From the NCBI GenBank assembly GCA_037444165.1, contig JBBIMX010000035.1, positions 1-27,912 of the forward strand: DNA of 27,912 nt, read 5' to 3'. The first letter of the stretch is position 1; each line of letters opens with the position of its first letter. Below, in pieces: positions 22,028 through 27,912 of the stretch. Source of the DNA: CALIBK01 sp037444165. GTDB taxonomy: Bacteria > Desulfobacterota > BSN033 > UBA1163. A program made the translations under genes and the position numbers. Under the pieces are notes generated by a model, which was given only the letters and a program-made list of their open reading frames with translations, made no database searches and was not told the origin of the DNA.

Positions 22028-22732
22028 TTAAAAACTCAGGAGTGCTTTGACTTCCTGACTGTCAAGGAGACTTGAAGAAGAGTCCTCCCGGATGATCCGT
22101 CCATTTTTGAGGATATATCCTCGATGAGAACAACGAAGGGCTAAGGAAATCTCTTGCTCCACAATAAAAAGAGTGAGCCCCTGACGGTTCATCACTTTGA
22201 AACGATCAAAGATGATCTCTGAAAAGAGAGGGGCAAGACCCAGAGAAGGTTCGTCGAGCATCAACAGCTTTGGCCTCCCCATTAAGGCTCTCCCGATAGC
22301 CAGCATCTGTTGTTCCCCTCCACTTAGAGTCCCTGCCCTTTGCTCGCTTCTTTCTTTAAGCCTTGGAAAGAGGTGATAGACCCAATCTAAGCTCTCATGG
22401 GTCTTTGCTTTTGAATCTCTTTGAAGGGAGGCCCCCATCATCAAATTATCAAGGACGGAGAGGGTAGGAAAGATATGACGGCCTTGAGGGACATGGAGTA
22501 ATCCTCTTTTAACGATTTGGGAGGGTTTGAGATTGGTAATGTCTTTCTCTTCGAAATACACCCTTCCTTCTGTGGTTTCAAGGATTCCTGAGAGGGTAAG
22601 AAGAAGGGTCGTTTTTCCTGCCCGATTGGGACCAATAAGGCTTACCGCTTCCATTTGTTGGATCTCAAGAGAGACTTCTTTAAGAGCTGGAAGTGGCCCA
22701 TAATGGACGGTTAGTTTTCTGACTCGGAGCAT
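22028..22732 (-). CDS. livF: Branched-chain amino-acid-type ABC transporter ATPase LivF
   Basis: 234 residues, the LivF length. HVPQGRHIFPTLSVLDNLMMGA and LSGGEQQMLAIGRALMGRPKLLMLDEPSLGLAP are strong LivF hallmarks. Walker A reads GPNRAGKT (34-41): the Gly normally found in the middle (GPNGAGKT) is Arg37, encoded by CGG at 22622-22624. The minimal GxxxxGK[ST] pattern is still met, but this position is almost invariant in the family. The preceding segment QQMEAVSLIG also departs from the usual GEIVALIG. It overlaps livG by 22 bases, which is supported by a purine-rich site before the ATG, and ends the operon three bases from the convergent SDR gene. Effects on activity are not known. Confidence 0.88.
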   Translation of the reverse strand: MLRVRKLTVHYGPLPALKEVSLEIQQMEAVSLIGPNRAGKTTLLLTLSGILETTEGRVYFEEKDITNLKPSQIVKRGLLHVPQGRHIFPTLSVLDNLMMGASLQRDSKAKTHESLDWVYHLFPRLKERSEQRAGTLSGGEQQMLAIGRALMGRPKLLMLDEPSLGLAPLFSEIIFDRFKVMNRQGLTLFIVEQEISLALRCSHRGYILKNGRIIREDSSSSLLDSQEVKALLSF

Positions 22733-23496
22733 CCCTCTCTTCCCCTTTTGAGATAAGCCTCTATGACTCGAGGATGGGTCCTTATCTGTTCAGGAGTCCC
22801 TTCAGCGATAAGGATTCCATTGCTAAGGACGGCAATCTCATCCGCAATTTCCATCATCATCCCCATATGATGCTCAATCAAAAGGATGGTTATCCCTTTT
22901 TTTCGAAGTTGGTCGAGCCGCTCTGAAAGATCCTTAGCCTCTCCATAGGTCAGACCAGCGGCAGGTTCGTCGAGGAGTAAAAGTTCAGGTCGAGTTCCTA
23001 AAGCGCGACCAATCTCGAGGATCCTCTGTTCGCTATAGGAGAGCTGACCGGCAAACCACTTCCATCTCCCAAAAAGTCCCAAAAATTCCAGGATTTCTTT
23101 TGCCTCCTTCATTGCTCGATCTTCTTCTCTTTTAATCCATGGAAGCCAAAGCCCGGAGGAAAGGACTCCTCCTCTTAGTCTCGAGTGCATGGCAGTCATG
23201 ACATTTTCAACTACCGTCATATTGCCCCAAACCTGAAGGGTCTGAAAGGTTCGTCCAATACCCATCAGGGAGATCTCATGGGGTTTTAAAAAGGTGATCT
23301 CCTTCTCTTTAAAAAAGATCTTTCCAAGGTCCGGTTTCTCTATCCCGCTGATAAGATGAAAGAGCGTGCTCTTCCCTGCCCCATTAGGTCCCATCAAACC
23401 TTTAATGGTTCCTTGCTTCACCTCAAAGGAGACTTGATCAAGGGCCTTCACCCCTTCGTAATTTTTTGTGACCCCTTGAATCCTAAGTAAGGCCAT
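22711..23496 (-). CDS. livG: Branched-chain amino-acid-type ABC transporter ATPase LivG
   Basis: 261 residues. Walker A GPNGAGKS lies at 36-43, GRTFQTLQVWGNMTVVENVM matches the LivG Q-loop region, Walker B is LLLLDEPAAGL and the C-terminus has LLIEHHMGMMMEIADE with the switch His. The ABC signature, usually LSYGQQ or LPYGEQ, is LSYSEQ here: Ser155 replaces the Gly that contacts ATP across the dimer interface, encoded by AGC. Apart from that the domain is intact. It partners with LivF to energise LivHM. Its start shares one base with the livM stop. Confidence 0.9.
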   Translation of the reverse strand: MALLRIQGVTKNYEGVKALDQVSFEVKQGTIKGLMGPNGAGKSTLFHLISGIEKPDLGKIFFKEKEITFLKPHEISLMGIGRTFQTLQVWGNMTVVENVMTAMHSRLRGGVLSSGLWLPWIKREEDRAMKEAKEILEFLGLFGRWKWFAGQLSYSEQRILEIGRALGTRPELLLLDEPAAGLTYGEAKDLSERLDQLRKKGITILLIEHHMGMMMEIADEIAVLSNGILIAEGTPEQIRTHPRVIEAYLKRGREGCSESEN

Positions 23497-24578
23497 CAGA
23501 GATTCACCTTTTCTCTACGCTTCTTTCTCCCCCAGTAACTGATTAAATAGATTAACCTCACCCTGAGACGTGTTCCTAACCCATCGGGAAAGAAGATCAA
23601 AAGGAGAATGAGGATCACCCCATAGAGAGGAAGGCTATAATCCTGATATTGAGCCAGGGTATCAATGAGCCAGGTCAGGATGAGGGCTCCCACAATAGGG
23701 CCGTAGAGATTCCCCATCCCTCCGAGGATGACCATCATTACGATGAGAACGGAAAGATTCAGGCTAAACGTTTCTGGAGTCGCTGTGGACATGACACAGG
23801 CGAAGAGAGAGCCTGCGAGACCAGCATAGAAAGCCCCCACCATGAAGGCTTCTAATTTGATCCTCGAGACATGGATTCCCACAGATGAAGTGGCATCCTC
23901 GGTGGTGGCTACTGCCATGTAGGCCCGACCCACCTTGGATCGGATCAAATTCTTCGTAAAGAGAACCAATCCGATCAAGACGATCCAGACAAGATAGTAC
24001 TGTTTGAGATAGGTATCAAAGACAAATCCTGCGATAGAAAACCATGGGATACCAAAAATGCCAATCACGCCACCCGTAAAAGAGGCAGACTCTTTTATGA
24101 GAACTAAAAAAATTTCACCAAATCCCAAAGTGGCCAGAGCCAAGAAGTAACCTTTGAGTTTCAAGAGGGGTTTTCCGATGAGATAGGCAAAGATGGAGGC
24201 GACAATGCCTGAAGCCCAAAAGGCCAAAAAAGGTGGCCATCCGTGTCGGGTCGTGAGAATCGCTGTGGTATAGGTCCCGATTCCAAAAAAGGCAGCATGT
24301 CCTAAAGAGATTTGACCTGCATACCCAAGAAAGAGGGTTAATCCAAGGGCAAGGATCCCATGAATTCCAGCTAAAACCATGAGGTGGTGGAAATGAGGAT
24401 CGGAAAAGAGAAGAGGGAGCAGAAGGATGGCCAAAAGATAAAATAGGTCTCTCCATCTCAGACGATACTCACTTCGATAGTGGAGTTGAGGGTCAGGGAG
24501 AATCAAAGAGAGAAGCCACAAGGCAAGGGAATAAAGGATATCTCTCTTTCTGAAGTCTTTATGAATCTGCTCTACCAT
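23496..24578 (-). CDS. livM: Branched-chain amino-acid-type ABC transporter permease LivM
   Basis: 360 residues, longer at the N-terminus than most LivM proteins. The canonical part begins near residue 42, with GLTLFLGYAGQISLGHAAFFGIGTYT (about 76-101) and the C-terminal VILGGMGNLYGPIVGALI block (about 285-302), both diagnostic. About ten membrane segments are predicted by eye. Residues 1-41 form an extension containing one extra hydrophobic segment; SLILPDPQLHYR (about 24-35) is echoed by LLFSDPHFHH (about 56-65), suggesting a small internal duplication. No in-frame ATG gives a shorter start before residue 67. It overlaps livH by seven bases. Confidence 0.88.
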   Translation of the reverse strand: MVEQIHKDFRKRDILYSLALWLLSLILPDPQLHYRSEYRLRWRDLFYLLAILLLPLLFSDPHFHHLMVLAGIHGILALGLTLFLGYAGQISLGHAAFFGIGTYTTAILTTRHGWPPFLAFWASGIVASIFAYLIGKPLLKLKGYFLALATLGFGEIFLVLIKESASFTGGVIGIFGIPWFSIAGFVFDTYLKQYYLVWIVLIGLVLFTKNLIRSKVGRAYMAVATTEDATSSVGIHVSRIKLEAFMVGAFYAGLAGSLFACVMSTATPETFSLNLSVLIVMMVILGGMGNLYGPIVGALILTWLIDTLAQYQDYSLPLYGVILILLLIFFPDGLGTRLRVRLIYLISYWGRKKRREKVNL

Positions 24579-25462
24579 CTTCGGCTATCAATAAAGGGAG
24601 AACCTAAGATCCCTTTAGGTCTAAAATAGAGAATGAGGAGTAGAATTAAAAAAGCCACTCCATCTTTATAACCAGCCGGAATGAAGGCAATACTTAGCGA
24701 TTCAGCCACCCCGAGAATAAAACCTCCCAAAATGGCCCCTCCATACTTTCCCCATCCTCCAATCACAGCGGAGATAAATCCCTTCAATCCGATGAGAGTG
24801 CCGGAATGGTAACTCACATAAAAGAGAGGGGTGATGAATATCCCGGCAAGGGCCCCAATGCCTGAACTGACTCCAAAGGCCAGAAAGGTCATGAGATGCC
24901 TTGAAATTCCACAGAGATCCGCACCCAGAGGATCGGTGGAACTTGCCTCCATGGCCTTTCCAAGATGGGTATGATGGGAAAGAATATATAAAAGGAAAAG
25001 GACAAAAAAGGTAGCGATAAGAACGAATAGGCTTTGGGCCGAAAAAGAAACTCCTCCTATCTCGAGAAGGTCTTTCCCTGAAAAAGGAGGGAGCGCTTTG
25101 GGCAAGGTCCCAAAGAAAAGTGCGCTTGAGCTACTCAGAAAGAGGGAGGCTCCAAGCGTAGCAAGAAGAAGAATAGGAAGGGAGGCCTTTCGAAGAGGAT
25201 AGATCACCAGAAGATGAAGGAGAAATCCAAGGCCAATTACAACTCCTATAGCTAAGAAGGCAGAGAGGAGATAAGGGAGATGGACACTTTTGATAAAGAA
25301 AAAGGTGACCATCCCCCCCAGCATGACAAACTCACCCTGGGCGAAATTGATGATCTGTGAAGCTCTGGCAATGGTGACGAATCCCAGAGCCACAAGGCCG
25401 TAAATGGCCCCAAAGGTAAGCCCTGAGATAAGGAATTGAGGAATGATTTGAAGGAGTTCCAT
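24572..25462 (-). CDS. livH: Branched-chain amino-acid-type ABC transporter permease LivH
   Basis: 296 residues. ISGLTFGAIYGLVALGFVTIARASQIINFAQGEFVMLGG near the N-terminus is the LivH signature, given here only by description at about 10-50 with key GxxYGLxALG and NFAQGEF; GLKGFISAVIGGWGKYGGAILGG (near 225-247) is the matching C-terminal block. The ATG at 25462 was chosen over a TTG 27 bases upstream because it gives the family's usual N-terminus and leaves a 19-base gap to livK. It pairs with LivM to form the membrane channel. Confidence 0.88.
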   Translation of the reverse strand: MELLQIIPQFLISGLTFGAIYGLVALGFVTIARASQIINFAQGEFVMLGGMVTFFFIKSVHLPYLLSAFLAIGVVIGLGFLLHLLVIYPLRKASLPILLLATLGASLFLSSSSALFFGTLPKALPPFSGKDLLEIGGVSFSAQSLFVLIATFFVLFLLYILSHHTHLGKAMEASSTDPLGADLCGISRHLMTFLAFGVSSGIGALAGIFITPLFYVSYHSGTLIGLKGFISAVIGGWGKYGGAILGGFILGVAESLSIAFIPAGYKDGVAFLILLLILYFRPKGILGSPFIDSRRW

Positions 25463-25481
25463 TCTCTTTGAACCATATTCT

Positions 25482-26666
25482 TTACTCAAAGCCAGGGAAC
25501 CGGATTCGTTTGAACTTTCCTCCTTCGATTCTCACAAAGACCAGATCCTTCTTGCTCAAACCATCATGCTCCGCGGGACGGAAGGAATAAAGCCCATGGG
25601 TTCCCTTAAATCCTTTCGTATTTTCAAGGGCATCCCTGAAGGTCTCTCGTGTTACTTTTCCTTTGACTCGTTTGATCGAATTTTCAATCAGCCCGATGAT
25701 GTCATGTCCATATCCTGCGATCTGATCGGAAGGCGTTCCATATCGTTCTCTCCACCTTTTATCGAATTCAATGTTAATGGATTTAGCCGGATCATTTTCA
25801 TCCAGTTGGTCAAAGACTACAGGTTTTGCTCCAGGAAACTCTACCCCTTCCATCGCTTCACCTCCAAGGGCAATGATGAACCCGAATCCGAAGGCATGGG
25901 TGCCAAGAATGGGTAGCTTCATGCCCAGAGCCCTCAGGTTTTTACAGACAATGGGTCCCGGAGGTCCAGAGGTACAGGCATAAAAGGCGTCCATTTTTTC
26001 TTTCTCGATGAGGGGTTTCATTTTTATCAACTGTGGGGTCATATCAATGTCTGTATGTTTATGAGTCTCCGGAGAGATGAAAACCTTCAATCCCTTTTCC
26101 TCTCCAAAACGCTTATAGTATTCAGCAAGGGTTTGGGCCAGGGGATGAGCGGCATGAAAGACAAGGATTTTTTTGTATTTTCTTGCCAGAGAGAGGTCCA
26201 CCAATTTCTCAGAGACAATGATATCATTATGAGCTATATTAAAAGCCCATCTCTGCTTCATCTCTCTCAGGACCCTATTCGAGGGACATACGATGATATT
26301 GGTGATCTTCTCTCTTTCAGCAATCGCTCGGGTCGTTGCCTGAAGCGTATCTTCGAAGGGACCCACCACCAGAAGCACCTCGGGGTCCTTGGTAAACTTC
26401 GTCATGTTGGCGGCGGCTCGACCTGCCTCAAATCCATTGTCTTCAAAGATCAACTCGAGAGGTTTACCGTTGATTCCTCCCCTTTGATTGATTCTCTCTA
26501 CCTCTAAGACCATCGCATTTCTCAGAGTTTTTGTGATCTCGGCCCAGGGCCCTGTGAGCTCGAAATTGACCCCGACCTTGTATGGAGATTTCTCAGCGGA
26601 ATAGCTGAGAGAAAAGGACAGGATAAAAATAAAGAGGAAGATGAAACTTAAGGCGCTCTTTCTCAT
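25482..26666 (-). CDS. livK: ABC transporter substrate-binding protein, branched-chain amino-acid family
   Basis: 394 residues. A signal peptide (about 1-23, ending SYSA) precedes a type I periplasmic-binding fold (Peripla_BP_6): YKVGVNFELTGPWAE at 29-43, INQRGGINGKPLELIFEDNG (about 58-77), VGPFEDTLQATTRAIAE (about 99-115) and the hinge/C-terminal region AGYGHDIIGLIENSI (near 320-334). It captures the substrate and delivers it to LivHM. Members of this family bind leucine-type amino acids, but also amides, urea or aromatic acids; the pocket residues do not settle which. It starts 13 bases after asd with a GGGAGGA ribosome site, so the two are almost certainly on one transcript. Confidence 0.87.
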   Translation of the reverse strand: MRKSALSFIFLFIFILSFSLSYSAEKSPYKVGVNFELTGPWAEITKTLRNAMVLEVERINQRGGINGKPLELIFEDNGFEAGRAAANMTKFTKDPEVLLVVGPFEDTLQATTRAIAEREKITNIIVCPSNRVLREMKQRWAFNIAHNDIIVSEKLVDLSLARKYKKILVFHAAHPLAQTLAEYYKRFGEEKGLKVFISPETHKHTDIDMTPQLIKMKPLIEKEKMDAFYACTSGPPGPIVCKNLRALGMKLPILGTHAFGFGFIIALGGEAMEGVEFPGAKPVVFDQLDENDPAKSINIEFDKRWRERYGTPSDQIAGYGHDIIGLIENSIKRVKGKVTRETFRDALENTKGFKGTHGLYSFRPAEHDGLSKKDLVFVRIEGGKFKRIRFPGFE

Positions 26667-26679
26667 GATTCCTCCCTTC

Positions 26680-27702
26680 TTATAAATATTTTTGAATTAA
26701 GATCTCGGCGATCTGAACGGCATTGAGGGCGGCCCCTTTTCTGATATTGTCAGCCACAATCCATAGATTGATCCCATTGGGGATCGATTCATCTTCCCGA
26801 ATCCTTCCCACAAAAGTCTCATCTTTCCCCGCCGCATAAATGGCGAGGGGATATCGAGCATTTTTGGGATCATCCACGACGACTACTCCCGGGGCCTTGG
26901 AAAGGATCTCTCGAACCTCCTGGGCCGTAATCTTCTTTTCTGTCTCAATATTGACCGATTCAGAATGACCATAGAACACAGGAACCCGAACGGTCGTTGC
27001 AGTAACCCGGATGGAGTCATCTTCCATAATTTTTTTCGTTTCATTGACCATCTTCATCTCTTCTTTGGTATATCCATTTTCAAGGAAGACATCGATATGG
27101 GGAAGGCAGTTGAAGGCAATTTGATGGGGATAGACCTCACATTTGATCTCCTTCTGGTTATAGATGGCGAGGACCTGATTCTCCAGCTCTTTGATGGCCC
27201 TTTTTCCTGTTCCCGAGACGGATTGATAAGTGGAGACCACCACTCTTTTAATCCTCGCCACATCATGAATGGGCTTGAGGACAACCACCATCTGGATGGT
27301 CGAGCAGTTGGGATTGGAGATAATATTCTTCTTGTAATAGTTGGCTATGGCATGGGCGTTCACTTCGGGGACGATCAGGGGAACATCAGGATCCATTCTG
27401 AAAGCACTGGTATTATCGATGACCACACAGCCTGCTTTTGCGGCAATCGGGGCAAATTTCTGGCTGACCGAAGCTCCCGGGGAAAAGAGCCCAATATCCA
27501 TCCCTTCGAAGGAGTCCTCCTTCATCACCTCTACTGTATACTCCCTTCCTTTGAATTCAATCTTTGTCCCAGCCCCCCTTGGAGAAGCAAGAAGTTTTAA
27601 CTCCCCTACGGGAAAATTTCGTTCTTCAAGAATCGAAACCATTTCATTCCCTACGGCTCCTGTTGCCCCTCCCACGACCACATTATATTTTTCTTTTTTC
27701 AT
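26680..27702 (-). CDS. asd: Aspartate-semialdehyde dehydrogenase
   Basis: 340 residues, the normal length. NADP-binding GATGAVG lies at 12-18, the catalytic Cys133 in SNPNCSTIQ, Gln160 in STYQSVSGTG, Arg239 and His246 in RVPVFYGHSE; the end LWIVADNIRKGAALNAVQIAE is typical. It reduces aspartyl phosphate to the semialdehyde, the branch point to lysine/diaminopimelate, threonine, methionine and isoleucine. A strong GGAGGAGG ribosome site precedes the ATG. It heads a run that continues into livKHMGF, an unusual partner. A promoter and a terminator-like hairpin both lie within 120 bases upstream. Confidence 0.94.
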   Translation of the reverse strand: MKKEKYNVVVGGATGAVGNEMVSILEERNFPVGELKLLASPRGAGTKIEFKGREYTVEVMKEDSFEGMDIGLFSPGASVSQKFAPIAAKAGCVVIDNTSAFRMDPDVPLIVPEVNAHAIANYYKKNIISNPNCSTIQMVVVLKPIHDVARIKRVVVSTYQSVSGTGKRAIKELENQVLAIYNQKEIKCEVYPHQIAFNCLPHIDVFLENGYTKEEMKMVNETKKIMEDDSIRVTATTVRVPVFYGHSESVNIETEKKITAQEVREILSKAPGVVVVDDPKNARYPLAIYAAGKDETFVGRIREDESIPNGINLWIVADNIRKGAALNAVQIAEILIQKYL

Positions 27703-27724
27703 AGGTTCCTCCTCCCTTCATTTA

Positions 27725-27758
27725 TAAAAACAGGGATATTCATCCGAACATCCCTGTT
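27725..27758 (-). terminator. Intrinsic-terminator-like hairpin in the asd leader
   Basis: On the minus strand, AACAGGGAT pairs with ATCCCTGTT (27750-27758 with 27729-27737; nine bp), extended after one mismatch by three more pairs around a four-base loop, and followed immediately by TTTTT. That is a classic rho-independent terminator. It ends only about 22 bases before the asd start codon and lies downstream of the asd promoter, so it should attenuate asd unless something prevents its folding. Confidence 0.7.
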
Positions 27759-27763
27759 CCTTC

Positions 27764-27779
27764 GATACACCATTGTATC
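27764..27779 (-). promoter_or_regulatory. Small perfect hairpin at the 5' end of the asd leader
   Basis: GATACA and TGTATC (27764-27769 and 27774-27779) form a perfect six-bp stem with a four-base loop, placed right after the predicted transcription start and five bases before the terminator hairpin. It could protect the 5' end or take part in switching with the terminator. Confidence 0.45.
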
Positions 27780-27788
27780 CAGGTTATA

Positions 27789-27817
27789 TAGATATTTTAA
27801 ATCACGGATATTGTCAA
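27789..27817 (-). promoter_or_regulatory. Sigma-70 promoter for asd-livKHMGF
   Basis: Minus-strand TTGACA (27812-27817), a 17-base spacer and TATCTA (27789-27794) within a strongly AT-rich stretch. A shifted TATATA box is also nearby. Transcription would start near 27782, giving a leader of about 80 bases that contains two hairpins. Confidence 0.6.
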
Positions 27818-27912
27818 GAGGCGTAGAAGAGACCTCTGAAAAAGTATTTAAAACGAGTTTTATAGACTGGGGAGGTAGGGTGGAAAAAGCCTTCGAGCGG
27901 ATACCTTTAACC
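27818..27912. other. Window edge upstream of asd, nothing recognised
   Basis: No gene, RNA or repeat is recognised in these 95 bases. Short inverted pairs such as AGAGG/CCTCT near 27819-27839 are too weak to call. Confidence 0.4.

Noticed and set aside
25463..25489. TTG start nine codons upstream for livH
   Set aside because: It overlaps the livK stop and adds residues not found in LivH; the ATG at 25462 is standard.
26965..27600. Long plus-strand open frame opposite asd
   Set aside because: No recognisable domain and no ribosome site; asd on the other strand has all catalytic residues, so this is a shadow frame.
1..27912. CRISPR array, integrase, transposase, toxin-antitoxin or phage defence genes
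   Set aside because: No regularly spaced direct repeats and no such protein motifs were found on either strand; the tRNA gene has no attachment-site-like repeat or integrase beside it.

Overview
This is a gene-dense, moderate-GC (roughly 45-50 %, by eye) bacterial chromosome segment with no phage, transposase, CRISPR or integron signature. Gene content suggests an anaerobic or micro-aerophilic Gram-negative bacterium, most likely a Desulfobacterota (former Deltaproteobacteria) relative: RlpA lipoprotein and AsmA imply an outer membrane, and the window also holds a DksA-type zinc-finger regulator, a superoxide-reductase-like protein, a flavodoxin, a cytosolic GAF sensor kinase and a PilZ protein. 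The placement is an inference from gene families, not from a marker gene.

Layout. (1) 1-272: non-coding, with a truncated copy of a dispersed repeat. (2) 273-11185, plus strand: rlpA; a complete oligo/dipeptide ABC importer (dppABCDF-like); dksA; a coupled galT - GAF histidine kinase - lone receiver - galU run; and a tRNA-Ala(CGC) gene. (3) 11211-13121: a flavodoxin-like protein and a metallo-beta-lactamase-fold hydrolase fired divergently from a compact double promoter, then a PilZ protein whose stop codon overlaps that of the hydrolase. (4) 13359-15784, plus: ADP-ribosylglycohydrolase, M28 peptidase and SagB-type nitroreductase, 11-12 bp apart. (5) 15781-18564, minus: exported superoxide-reductase-like protein, 60-residue membrane protein, AsmA-like protein, HD phosphohydrolase. 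(6) 18565-18847: intergenic palindromic repeat cluster. (7) 18848-22024, plus: alpha/beta hydrolase, DHA2-type MFS exporter, SDR oxidoreductase. (8) 22028-27702, minus: asd followed without a break by a branched-chain amino-acid type ABC importer (livKHMGF), apparently from one promoter just upstream of asd.

How it works together. Two complete ABC uptake systems (peptides; branched-chain amino acids or similar compounds) and aspartate-semialdehyde dehydrogenase point to amino-acid economy. GalT and GalU supply UDP-sugars, and their tight linkage to a sensor kinase and receiver suggests signalling tied to envelope sugar supply. The most unusual items are a palindromic repeat family, an intrinsic-terminator-like hairpin between the asd promoter and its start codon, Gly substitutions in conserved ATPase motifs of both LivG and LivF, a secreted superoxide-reductase-like protein lacking one expected His ligand beside a tiny His-bearing membrane protein, a Cys cluster in a GAF domain, and the ADP-ribosylglycohydrolase/peptidase/SagB trio. 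None is a clear-cut new defence or mobile system; they are leads with differing support.
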